Origin: Gnetum montanum
Lineage: Eukaryota; Streptophyta; Gnetopsida; Gnetales; Gnetaceae
NCBI GenBank assembly: GCA_015680685.1
Contig: MNCI01025571.1
Span: 281,632 to 345,631 of the forward strand
Direction: 5' to 3'
Length of the DNA stretch: 64,000 nucleotides
The position numbers and the translations under genes were made by a program. Under the pieces are notes generated by a model. That model was not told where the DNA came from and ran no database searches. It saw only the letters and a list, made by a program, of their open reading frames with translations. The number at the start of each line of letters is the position of its first letter. The stretch's first letter is position 1. Shown in pieces: positions 43,849 to 54,429 of this stretch.

Positions 43849-44691
43849 TGATGAGAAACAGAGTATCTAGATAGTGTTCACATGCAACCTAGTCAAATTC
43901 TATGGATTGTACTAGCATGAGTATCTAGATAGCAAGGCAATCGATCATTGGTCATTGTCTTTCCAATTATACTTATGTGGGCTAGTCCATATGATTAAGT
44001 GTGACTGAGGATTATGATGTTGATGTTGTAACAAGAATGTCTTAAATATTATTAAAATTTTTAAAGACTTAAAAATATAGATTATCTAAGCTAAATGCAA
44101 AGAATAAATCTAATCTCACCTAAGCATTAACCATCCATTCCCAACTTGTTATACACATCTTGAACTTATGCTAATGTTGTTGGTAAGTGTCTATTGTTGG
44201 ACATACTAAGTGGCATACTGTTGGAATTACCAAAGATTAACATGTTTATGCATGAAAGTGGTCATACTCATGTAGTGTAATTAAGGTGAAATGAAATATA
44301 ATAATAAACTAAGTACATGCAAATCAAAGGAATAATGAAATTAAATTGTAGTTAATGAAATCATTAAGGTAGACTAAATGATGCAATGAAGGTAAACTAA
44401 TTTTGATCTTATTACCATCATGAAAATATGTCTAGTTACATAATCATTTGAATAAGATTCTAGATAATCAACTTATTTCATACTACACACACTTTATGAT
44501 AGATGCTAACTTTTATAGAAACAAACTATAAGGGCTTCACTATGTTAATGAATAAATAATACACTAAATATAGTTGTTACATACATTTATCTGGGAATTT
44601 ATTATTTTCTTATTAATGCTAATAAATTAATGTAGCTAACCCTATGTTGATGTTGATACATCAATGTAGCCAACTAAATCATAACTCATCA
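43849..44691 (-). repeat. 3' LTR of the minus-strand Athila-like element
   Basis: On the minus strand it begins TGATGAGTTATG (44,691), directly after the purine-rich GTGAAGGTA, and ends ...TTTCTCATCA (43,849). It aligns with the split minus solo LTR at 8,292-25,819 (for example ggattagactaacatggtaa there and ggattgtactagcatgagta here). U3 contains the gatgttgatacatcaatg words. Length 843 bp. Confidence 0.75.
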
Positions 44692-45897
44692 TACCTTCAC
44701 AATTAACTAAAAACTCATCCTTAAGTTAATAACATTAGAATGAAATTTATTTACAAAAATGTGGAAGTAACTTGATTGACTAACTATAGTGCCATATTAC
44801 AAAATTTATTTAAGTTATTTAGAAATTTAACAACTAACAAAATTGCATATAATGTCATTACAAAAATTATGTAGATATTTACAGAAAGGGCCAAGGTGTA
44901 TGCCTTATGTAGTGTAAGGTAGAGGTGGCTCATGTGATGGATTCTCATGACTTGGTATTGGTTGTGGCTACTATTTCTATGAAAATGTTGTTCACACCCC
45001 TGCATGAGTACATCCATGAACTGAGTGTGTTAATACTTAGTGCGTGTCTACAAATGATTTTTAACTTGATATATCCTTCGCTTAGTCAACAATATTGACA
45101 TGAGGGGGCACAAGTCTATAATAAAATATGGAGTTACCCCTACTAAACACAAACTAGGATGATAAAAATATGATAAAATGTTAGGATTCTTCTATTGAAA
45201 AGTAGCTAAGTATATAATGCTAGAGAAATGGCTAAGTATAAAATGCGCTATAAGAGAGAATAATTTCTAAGTGTTAAATGTAAGTAAAATGAACTTAAAA
45301 TAGTAAATATAAGATAATATGATGCAAGGAAAGGATTTAGATTTCCTTCCCAAGCAAATAAAAATGTTTTATTAATGGTAGAATAGCATTTGTCTCTTAT
45401 GGAAGGCCAAAACTACAAAGTATTTGCAAAAATAAAAGTATAGAGAAATTGATAATGTAAGCTTGATTCAAGGGAAAAATACAACTTTGATGGATGATTT
45501 TGAACCTATGATAAGTAGGTATATGTATGGAGAACTTGTAGGAGCAACCTAGAATTAATTCCAAGCCAAAATGAGGTTGTTTGGCTAAGGGTCTTATCAC
45601 TGATGTTGGAGCTAAAAACAATTCTATCTTTGGTAGTCAACATAAAAATAATTTTTTAAAGTCAAAATTGCTAAATTTAGAAGTTTTTGACTAATGTAAA
45701 TTCTAGGCTAACATTAATGTTATGCTAAGAGAAGATGCGATTGATAAGTAACTAGTTAAAGACATTGGATGATTTACCATCTGTACTCTAAATCTCTTGG
45801 AATCTTAGAAATATGCTTAAGATTTCAAGAAACTAACCTAGAATTTTCATTTTGAACTCCTATTTATAGGTTTATAATTATCAATTTTAACATACGA
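44692..45897 (-). other. 3' internal non-coding region of the minus-strand element, left part
   Basis: The polypurine-like GTGAAGGTA and aaggatgagtttttagtt context at 44,692-44,730 match the equivalent region before the 37,822 and 62,619 LTRs. The rest is non-coding; short frames (44,784-45,017; 45,397-45,621) show no family resemblance. It continues at 52,691 after the copia insertion. Confidence 0.55.
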
Positions 45898-47065
45898 TGT
45901 TGACCTTTTGGTATGTCAAAACCTTAAGGAAAATGGAGAATAAGAATGTTTGTGTGGTTGTTGTGTGAACAGTGAAGACCACAAGAACCTACCGAACAAG
46001 AATGAAGACTCAAGGGATGATACTTATAATGAGATGTCAAAGTGAAGTCTATAAGGACTTAAGAAGGAGCAAGGATAAAGATGAAGATTACAACAAATGA
46101 AGAAGTTCCAAGATCAAGGATGAAGCAAATCAACGAAAGGAAGCCTTAGGAAGCAAAGCCTAAAAACTAAGCAGATGTTTATAGGAAGCAAAAGACATCT
46201 TGACTAAAACATAAATGAAGTAGATAAGATGTCTAGTAAAAACACTAGACATCTACTATCTAGAGAAGACATCTACATGTAGACATCTCCTAATAGACAT
46301 TTCCATTGTGAGAAAGACGTCAATCCAAAATGCAGGTTTGATACCAAGAGATGTCTAAATCTTGAAGAAGATGTCTCTAGTGACTGTTAGATAGCCATTG
46401 TATGAATTCCAAGGTGATTTCAAAAACATCAAGGTTATAGGAAGACTTCATTCTCTTGGGGAATGTGCAAGTGTTGAATGCAAGCAAGTGTCAACATCAA
46501 TCAATCATTGTGTATATTATTCTATTGTATTTGTGTACCTCATTGCACTATCTTTTGCACTATTGTAAGAGATTTGTTGTGTTGTACCTCAAATTACAAG
46601 GACTATAAAATTAGCTACGTTATTTTCTTGTAATTATTATTTCTTGTTTGTTGCCTTGTAGGGTTGATGTGCTTCTTACGAGAAGGCATCGTCCTTGAGC
46701 TTGTTGGGATCTTATGAGATTGAGTGTTGGTGTATCACCACAATACTTTGTAGTGGAGCTTAAGTTGTAAAGGTTTTGGGATCTTGAAAACCACATTCTA
46801 AGCTTGTTGGGACCTTACAATGTTAAGTGGATTCATGGCATCGAATCACTCTCATCCAGAGCTTATAGTTGTACAAGGTGTGATACCCTTCAAATCATAT
46901 TTTTGAGAGGAATAAACTTGGAGGTGTACAAGCAATCTACCCTTCGAGTGTGGACTACCTAAGTTGGGAAACCACATTAAAATTGGTTGTGTTCTTTATG
47001 GCTAAATCTTTTAATTTGGTAAACTTATTCATCCCACCCCCCTATTCTAAGTTTAATGATCCTCA
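45898..47065 (+). repeat. 5' LTR of the copia-type element
   Basis: 1,168 bp, from TGTTGACCTTTTGGTATG to AATGATCCTCA, two bases before the primer site. ACTATAAAAT at about 46,604-46,613 may be the TATA box. The 46,190-46,380 part carries the AGACATCT/AGATGTCT array. The 3' LTR aligns along its whole length with many substitutions. Confidence 0.85.
46193..46376 (+). promoter_or_regulatory. AGACATCT/AGATGTCT octamer array in LTR U3
   Basis: Seven exact copies of AGACATCT or its reverse complement AGATGTCT begin at 46,193, 46,227, 46,247, 46,267, 46,281, 46,349 and 46,369, with variants between (agatgttt, agacgtca, tagacattt). In the 3' LTR two of the same positions read AGACGTCT (51,816 and 51,890), a perfect palindrome with a GACGTC core. 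The two octamers are what remains after one CpG transition on either strand. GACGTC is a known bZIP (C-box) core; binding is inferred. Confidence 0.65.
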
Positions 47066-47067
47066 AA

Positions 47068-47080
47068 TGGTATCAGAGCC
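47068..47080 (+). other. Primer-binding site, initiator tRNA-Met type
   Basis: TGGTATCAGAGCC lies two bases after the LTR end. It is complementary to the 3' end of plant initiator tRNA-Met and is the usual copia primer site. Confidence 0.9.
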
Positions 47081-47124
47081 TAGTACTCTTGCTACTCGTT
47101 CTACATCTTCTTCAAGAGTGAACA

Positions 47125-48725
47125 ATGGAGGGAACCTCATACACAAAGCCAACCATGTTCAATGGATTCAACTTTGCCTATTGGAAAGCAAGGATGCAGG
47201 GCTTCTTCAAATCTATGGAGTTTAAAGTTTAAAAATCTATTCTTAAAGGCTACACACAACTTGTTGATAGCATAATAGGAGCCATCAAGCCCCACAACAA
47301 ATGGAGTCAAGAAGAAAAAGATAAGTTCATGTTTGGCTCTAAAGCAAAAAAAATTTTATATTGTGCTTTGAATAAATCAAAGTTTAATAGAGTAGCAGGA
47401 TGTAAAACAACCTAAGAAATCTAGTAAACATTAGAGGCTACTTATGAAGGAACTTTTATAGTTAAGTAATCTAAATTGTTAGTTTTGCAAAGTGAGTATG
47501 ATAAGCTCAAGATGAGAGAAGGAGAGAAAATAAAAGACTATTTTTCTAGAGAAAATGATATTGTTGTGGCCATTAGAGGTACTGGTAAAGATTTTCTGAA
47601 AAGTGATGTTATTATAAAAATGATTAGGATGCTACAACTAGAATNAAAAAGTGATGTTATTATAAAAATGATTAGGATGCTACAACTAGAATTTAGGCCA
47701 AAGGTGACTATGATGGATGAAATCTAAGATTTTTCAACTTTGAAATTTGAAGAACTTCAAAGTGTTTTCATTGCTTATGAAATGAATCTCATAAGTGAAG
47801 GATCCATTCAAGAGAATTAGCTAATTGCCCTTAAATTAGCCATCAAGGATAAGGAACCTGATGAGCTAGATGTGAACAACAAAGAGGAGATAGCCCTTCT
47901 CTCAAGAAAGCTATAAAAAATCATAGCAAAGAGGGATAAGAGCTTTAATCAAACAAGATCCAATCCATTCAATGGTAAGGAAAGAGGTAAGGAAACAAGT
48001 AAAAATTTTTGTACTTTTGATTTTTCCTCTATAGAATGTTGGGTATGTGGTGGAAGAGGCCAGATCAAACAAACAAATGAAAAAGACCAACTTCTACACA
48101 TGTTGGGATGATGGGGAGCAAAGTGAAGAAGAGGTAGAGGATGATATAAAAGATTTACATATCATCTATATGGCTCTCACGGATAATGAAACTAACTCCT
48201 TAGATGATGAATTGAATGAGAAGGAAAGGTTTGATTTATTATGTAATGAATTGTTATCTTTTCAAAATCTATACAATAAGTTGAATAAGCAGGTTAAGAT
48301 AAAGGCTCATGAGATCTCTCTATTGAATTCAAAAATTTCCAATCTTACTAAAGCACTCTCAAACCTAAGGGTTGAGAACGAAAAACTAACCTTGTCTTAT
48401 GAGAAGGCTACAGTGGAAATTGTAGATGTCAAACTTGTGAATGAAAGGCTTGTGAAGGGAAAAGAATCCCTTTAGATAGTACTAGGGCAAGGAAGAAGTC
48501 CACATGATAAGAGTGGACTTGGACGTTGTACACAAGATGAATCATCTACAATAACCTTATCCACTATACCAAAAGACAAAACTACTACATCCCAATTAGA
48601 AGAAGCTTCTATTTGTTAAAAGAGGTTTGATTATTCTAACCACTCTTACTATAATAGGAGGGTTAGATGCTATTATTGTCATAAATTTGGGCACAAGAAA
48701 TGGGAATGCAATCTAAACTTTTATA
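47125..48725 (+). pseudogene. Copia-type gag with CCHC zinc knuckle
   Basis: From ATG at 47,125 the frame reads KPTMFNGFNFAYWKARMQGF, the start of copia gag (usual FDG.NY..W). It continues after stops with KDKFMFGSKAKKILYCAL, then at 47,476 VLQSEYDKLKMREGEKIKDY and FRPKVTMMDEI, the UBN2-type gag core. A coiled-coil frame 48,047-48,475 (SLLNSKISNLTKALSNLRVE) follows. At 48,668-48,712 CYYCHKFGHKKWEC is an intact CX2CX4HX4C knuckle. The frame is interrupted by several stops and by the duplicated 46-base segment at 47,599-47,692. Confidence 0.85.
47599..47692. repeat. Exact 46-bp duplicate around a single N (assembly artefact)
   Basis: Bases 47,599-47,644 and 47,647-47,692 are identical, separated by one N (47,645) and one A. 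Two contig ends with an unmerged overlap would give this. Removing one copy restores alignment with copia gag (LKSDVIIKMIRMLQLEFRPK). A true duplication is unlikely. Confidence 0.85.
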
Positions 48726-49440
48726 ATATGAATAGCTAGACATACCATAGGACTCCTTGATCTTATCAAAATGCATCGAGAAAGGAATTTATGTAGGACC
48801 ATAGGAAAGAGTGGGAAACTATTCAAAAGAACAAGGGGATCAAGAAATAATGGAGATCCAAAATAAAGAAACATGAGAAGGATGAGACTCTCTTGAACAA
48901 ATTTGTTAGAGGAAGCTAAGCCTTAGAGATTGAGGAAATATGCACAAGATGAGAAACCTTGAAAGAGGAATCTCATTCCTTAGCTTTATAAGCACCTTCA
49001 CTCTCCTTGACAAGGAAAGTAGATAGAGGTAAGTCTTTAAATTTATGATAAGTACCTATAAGACTATAGACCATGGAAGCTTATTCAAAACCCCATCCTA
49101 TTGAGTTTTATCCAAAGGAGACTTCTACCAGGAGACATCTTCTAGGAGATGTCTACTTTTGATAAGAGACATCTACATGTAGACGTTTACCCCAAGAAGA
49201 AGATGTTTACTTGTCTTTTTGCTTAATGCGGCCAAGACATCTACTTTGTATAAAAGAAATCTATATGATTTTTTAACCACAATTTAGATGTCTCCTTTTG
49301 CTAAAAGACATCTCCTTTCTCATTAAAAAGCCATTGTTGCCAAAGCTATAAATGTTTCAAACCCTCATTTTGATCATGTTTTAAAGATGTCTACATAGAG
49401 ATGACCAAGGTTCCATCAAAAGCACATCAAAAGCAACAAT
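48726..49440 (+). other. Copia-type internal spacer with a second octamer array
   Basis: After the zinc knuckle the frame fades into lysine-rich decayed sequence (to about 49,000). At 49,133-49,392 seven exact AGACATCT/AGATGTCT octamers (49,133; 49,147; 49,167; 49,235; 49,286; 49,306; 49,385) occur. Protease and integrase, expected here, are absent. Confidence 0.6.
49133..49392 (+). promoter_or_regulatory. Internal AGACATCT/AGATGTCT array
   Basis: Seven exact octamers in 260 bases, the same word as in LTR U3, including the shared longer context agacatctacatgtaga at 49,167. It begins about 400 bases after the gag knuckle and ends about 60 bases before the next coding region (about 49,455), where a second promoter might sit. 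No clear TATA box was identified between them. Confidence 0.55.
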
Positions 49441-49454
49441 TTCATTAGCTATGG

Positions 49455-50395
49455 CTTACAAGAAGATTATAACATCTAGGGCACCACCCAAGAAAAGATC
49501 AAGAGCAAGTTCCAGCAGTGCTCCTACCTCTTATATGCCTCATTTTAGAAGCACTAGTACCTAGCATAGGTTTGAGGTAACTTAAACAATGAACATCATT
49601 TCTAAGTACTCCTTATCATTTCCTTTGCATAGGTAATAAAGTCTCATGCATTATTTTCAAGTGCTAAACTGGAATGAGTTTATTACTATGAATTTCTTGG
49701 TTCCTAAGATTTTTATTAGAGAATTTTATTGCAACATTGTAATCTCCAATGTTGTTGTTGGGGCATTCACATCCATGGTTGGGGGTTTGGTTATTGAGGT
49801 GTCTCCCCAAGTTTTGAATGCGCTTCTTGGGATATCTAGTGTAGATGTATTTCAAGTTATTATTGATTCTATGAAAGATATTTATAAAAATGGCATAATT
49901 CCCATTTCACATCATGAATTTTATGATTCCTTGTTTGGAGAGTTCGTATCTTTTAGGAGAGGTATGATTGGTAGAAATAAGATGTCTCCTAATGCTTCCA
50001 CCTTGTCCCTTATTCTTTTTTTGTATAATATAATTGTAAAAGGAGGAAGCTATAGTTGTTTATTGCCACCCCAAGCTTTTGTTGTTTATTTCCTACTAAC
50101 AAGAAAACCATTGGACTTAGGACATACTCTTTGCCAAGGCATCTTGAGCTTGTACTCCAAGGAGAGAATTTTTTGACACACCTATCTCATCGGTTGGTTA
50201 ATTTGTCAGAGGGGTGTACCTATTCTAGAAATGAATTTGTTTAAAGATAAGAGGATCCTCAACAAGTATGTTGAGAAGAGGAGTCTTTCTCATGTTGTCA
50301 AAGCAAGAGCAAGCACCAAACCAACTCTAGCTCAGAACAAGAAGAATGAAGCATCATCATCTAGGGCCTCTCCTTAGTTGAGTAGGTTCAAATCT
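49455..50395 (+). pseudogene. Second ORF resembling the 'putative plant transposon protein' domain
   Basis: It starts MAYKKIITSRAPPKKRSRAS at about 49,452, a basic serine-rich leader. The frame 49,646-50,176 reads FIREFYCNIVIS, VGGLVIEVSPQVLNALLGIS, and later LILFLYNIIVKGGSYSCLLP and HTLCQGILSLY. Plant proteins annotated as 'putative plant transposon protein' (I believe Pfam PF20167) share L.REFY.N....G..V..SP..IN..LG. After a frameshift it ends with ICQRGVPI, NKYVEKRSLSHVVKARAS and a serine-rich tail. It has no known enzyme motif. It is usually found in large retroelement derivatives; its function is unknown. Confidence 0.55.
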
Positions 50396-51525
50396 ACTAC
50401 GGCCCATCTGACATCATCCCTAAAGAACCTCCTTCGACCATTTGCTCATGCTATCGGGTTGCTTAAGAAAAATCAATCTTACTTTTGTAAGAGAATGGAT
50501 GCAACTAGTGTATCTCCTCCTCTAGATGGATAGTAGTGTATGGAGGTCACTACTCCTCCTATCTCTAATAGTGAGGATGACACTCTTGCTCCACTGAGGC
50601 ACTCTATAACAACTAGATCTTCAAGTGCCTATGACTTTGGGATGAAGTCCAATTGCAAGCCTAATGCACCATTGGCTCACATCCAGGGGAAGCATCATGT
50701 TTTCATGCATCCTGAGCATCATGGTCACACATTGCTTGAGCATCATGTTCCACTTTTAGGTGATGCTCCTAGATCCTTTGAGCAGTAAGCCATAGAGAGC
50801 ATCTTTGGAACCACTACCCATTGGCTTCTTGCTAATGTTACCTACTAAAGGAGGGGAGCTTCCTTGTCTTCTCAGCAGACTCTAGATAAGCTTGATGTAC
50901 CAACTTTATCTCAGTTTTGAGTGAAGCTTTGCCCATGATGGGGCCCTATTTAGCACATAGAGTCCTCAAATAAATATGAGCATCATTTGAGTAGTCCCAA
51001 CACCAATAGTGACAACGATGAGAAGAAGACTTATCATCCATCCAAAGTAGCACTTGAATTAGAGTATGATGCTACAAATAAGGTTAGTTGTTAGGATCCT
51101 TAGGCGTTCTCTATATGTTCTTTTTGTTGATGTCCAAAAAGGGGGGAAAAATTTGCAAGCCATTGATGTTGATATTTGCATATGTCTTTTTGGTGTTTTA
51201 TGCACATATGTGGTTTTTGTATATGATGTGGTAGTTATATGGATAGTTGTATTGAAAAATGTATGGATAGTTGTATGGATAGATATATGATATAGACTAC
51301 TAGTGTTCCTTTTGGTTATCTTTTGTGTGTTGCACTTCTTGAGATAACTTTTACTTTTACATTGTATTATTTTCAATATTTGTGTCTTTGAACCACCTTG
51401 AACCTTAGAGCCCTTATCCTAGTTCCTAGCTACCATTGGATTTTATGTGTTTTGACATGTTCATATTATTTTCAATATTTATTAGTTTATAATCTCATTC
51501 ATTTTCTTAAGTTTTGGACATCACT
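50396..51525 (+). other. 3' internal region of the copia-type element
   Basis: Broken coding-like text continues to about 50,790 (frame 50,540-50,788, His-rich, GKHHVFMHPEHHGHTLLEHH), possibly the C-terminal tail of the preceding ORF. From 50,800 no coding sequence is evident. No RT or RNase H is present before the polypurine tract. Confidence 0.5.
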
Positions 51526-51534
51526 AAAAAGGGG
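51526..51534 (+). other. Polypurine tract of the copia-type element
   Basis: AAAAAGGGG, followed by aatat and the 3' LTR start TGTTGACC at 51,540. Position and composition are typical of copia elements. Confidence 0.7.
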
Positions 51535-51539
51535 AATAT

Positions 51540-52690
51540 TGTTGACCTTTTGGTATGTCAAAGCATTAAGGAAAATGGAGAACAAGAATGTTTGTGTGGT
51601 TGTTGTGTGAATAGTGGAGACCATAAGAACCTGTTGAATAAGAATGAAGACTCAAGGGATGAGAGCTATAATGAGATGTCAACGTCAGGTCTACAAGGAC
51701 TTAAGATGAATCAAGGATAAAGATAAAGACTACAACAAATTAAGATGTTCCTAAGATCGGGGATGAACCAAATCAATGAAAGGAAGCCTTGGGAAGCAAA
51801 GTCCAAAAACTGAGAAGACGTCTATAGGAAGCAGAAGATACCTTGGTTGAGATACAGATGAAGTAGAGAAAACATCTAGCAAAAACAATAGACGTCTACT
51901 ATCCAGAGTAGATGTTTACATGTAGAAATTTCCATTGTGAGAAATACATTGACCCAAAATGTAGGTCTAATATAGAGAGATGTCCCAATCTCAAAGAAGA
52001 TGTCTCCAGTGACTATTAGATAGCCATTGCATGAATTTTGCAGTGATTTTGGAAACATCAAGGCTATAAGAAGACTTCATTCTCTTGGGGAATGTGCAAG
52101 TGTTGAATGCAAGTAAGTTTCAACATCAAGAAATCATTGTGCATATTATTCTATTGTATTTGTATGGCTCATTGTACTATCTTTTATACTATTGTAAGAG
52201 ATCTATTATGTTGTACCTCAAAGTGCAAGGATCAAAAAATTAGTTGCAATTTTTCCTTGTAATTCTTATTTCTCTTTTGTCACCCTACAAGGTTGACGTG
52301 CTTCTTATGAGAAGGCATCATCCTTGAGCTTGTTGAGATACTATGGGATTGAGTGTTGGTGTAGTACTATAAGACACCAAAGTGGAGCTCAAGTTGTAAA
52401 GGTTGTGGGATCTTGGAAACCACATTCTAATCTTTCTGAGACCTTACGAGATTGAGTGGATTTGTGGCATCGAGTCACTTCAGAGTAGAGCCTAGAGTTG
52501 TATAGGATGTGGTACCCTTCAAACAAGATTTTAAGAGGAACAAATTATGGAGATGTGCAAGTGATCTACCCTTCGAGTATGGACTACCCAAGTTGAGGAA
52601 CCACATTAAAATTAGTTGTGTTCTTTGTGGCTAAAAATTTTACTTTGGGGGAACTTATTCATCCTTATCTTCTAAGTTTAATGATCCTCG
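51540..52690 (+). repeat. 3' LTR of the copia-type element
   Basis: 1,151 bp, TGTTGACCTTTTGGTATG to AATGATCCTCG, the last base mutated from CA. It keeps two AGACGTCT palindromes (51,816 and 51,890) that are AGATGTTT and AGACATCT in the 5' LTR, plus AGATGTCT at 51,998. It shows a small U3 deletion relative to the 5' LTR around 51,920 (one octamer stretch lost). Confidence 0.85.
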
Positions 52691-54429
52691 TAGGGTTACT
52701 AAATCAAATCTTAGAGTTAATTATAGTTCACCCTAAGTTTATCTAGAGTTTAAAAATGGCATGTTTAACTTTTGTGTTTGGAAAGTTTAACAACATGAAA
52801 AGGTGATGTTGATGCTAATATCAATATTAGCATCATTAGCACTTAGAAGTACTAGTCTAAGCCTCATAAATCTTAATCCGACACCTAAGCTAATGTCAAA
52901 TGATGTCTAAGAGCTCATGAGATTAGCAGATAATGTTAAACATTAAGCTAAATGTGCAGGATGATCTACTAAAGGTCTCGAGACTACTAACACTGATGTT
53001 GACAATGATGTTAGTGTTAGTGTCACTCATGCTTACTCACATTTTTAATGTTTTGACCAAGATGTAATTTTAAGCCTTTGAAGCCCTATTTGATGCTAGA
53101 ACTAATGTTGGATGTTACCGAGATATGTCAAGGAACCCATGAGGTGAAGGGATATTTTCAAATGTAAGATGTGATGGTTAAAATTTGGATCCCACATGTG
53201 TTGATGTTGACATTAATGTTAGCATCAATGGAACTTAGACAAATTTTGTCACTTTTACCAAGTTGATATTTTGAACCTTCGAGATGCCAATGTTGATGTT
53301 GAAATTTTTTGGAATAATACCCATAGGATGTCGAGGAGCCTGTAGACCAAAGGAAGGTTACTGAACATCATTTTCAAGGGTTTAAAAAGATGTTGATGTT
53401 TACATGGTAATGTTGATTCTAACATTGACATCAAAATTAGCATCACCTAATAGTATTATAAAAATTTCAATCCAAAATTACTAAAGTTACATTAGAAATT
53501 GCTATAATAACCATTGTAAGTGCTAAAAACTAATGTTAACCACTTTTTGGAGAGCATGGAAAGGTAGAGATGAGTAAAATTATAGGTGAAGTAAACCTTA
53601 GGAATGTTTGAGGCCTTATTTGGATTATTTGGACATTAGTGTCTAGGTAAACACTAGAGTTAGACAAATTTTAAGTTTTAGGGTCCTAGGGTCAAACTAT
53701 CAAAATCATGAGATTTGAAACCTTTGATATCATTGATGCCTAGGATCTATCATTTGAGGTCTTGCAATGTCCAATTTGTGCCAAAATATGATCTTATGCA
53801 AGTGATATAAATAAGGTTGCAACTAACATGAAACCCATGTCAACTTTAATACTTAGAAAAATTTTAACTTTGGAGCTTTTCCAAGGTCACTAAGAATGAA
53901 GTTCATAAGTCATATTATGAATTAGGATGGTTCTTGAAGGCCTCTAGGAGTAGAGAATATGTCTTATGGTGTTGAACTAATGAAGTTTTATTCTTGAGCT
54001 TGTGTGGAACAATGTTAAAATCACCACCTCTACTATTGTTTTCAACCAAAATTCATTGATTAAGACCCTTCTATTTTTTATGGTCCTTGGATCATGCATG
54101 GTCTAGGCTTGTTTTCCTAGATTTGCTATTGTAGGCACCTCCTAAGAACATGAAAAATTTGCAAACATCTCATGCACATTAACAAACGAACATTAAATTT
54201 TTTTCGTTTGATATCAAGTGTTCCTCTACTACTAGTAGCATATCATTGTTTGGTCAAATTCTTAGCAATGGTCTACTAATCTTCAAATCTAGTTTTTAGT
54301 ACCTTAATCTTTTCATTACCTATCTCTAATTTCTAGTGCACTTCTTGGTTGAGATTATGCTTATTTTAACTATAACCTTGATTTATGATTTGCTTCTCTA
54401 ACTATAACCTTGATTTACCAATAGCAACC
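52691..54429 (-). other. 3' internal non-coding region of the minus-strand element, right part
   Basis: The words gatgttgatgcta, gatgttgacaatgatgttag and tgttgacattaatgttagca recur through 52,800-53,460, giving a weakly periodic stretch. The reverse complement resembles 28,000-28,700. No coding frame is convincing. It continues from 45,897 on the other side of the copia insertion. Confidence 0.5.

Larger units (their letters stand above)
45898..52690 (+). mobile_element. Ty1/copia-type element with gag and a plant-mobile-type ORF, no pol
   Basis: LTRs lie at 45,898-47,065 and 51,540-52,690. A primer site TGGTATCAGAGCC (initiator tRNA-Met type) follows the 5' LTR and AAAAAGGGG precedes the 3' LTR. 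The internal 4.5 kb encodes a copia-type gag with a CCHC knuckle and a second region resembling a plant transposon domain, but no protease, integrase or RT. It thus resembles large non-autonomous derivatives. The flanks TACGA and TAGGG share only 3 of 5 bases, so the target duplication is weak. It splits the 3' internal region of the minus-strand Athila-like element. Confidence 0.8.

Noticed and set aside
49133-49392. Repeat array with spacers as a CRISPR-like array
   Set aside because: The repeated unit is only 8 bases, in both orientations and with irregular spacing, inside a plant retroelement.
51066-51376. Frames on both strands after the copia-type second ORF
   Set aside because: Val/Ile- or Thr-rich low-complexity frames in non-coding DNA before the polypurine tract; no family resemblance.
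45893-52695. TACGA/TAGGG as a confirmed copia target duplication
   Set aside because: Only 3 of 5 bases agree. LTR ends, primer site and polypurine tract support the element, but the duplication is not reliable.
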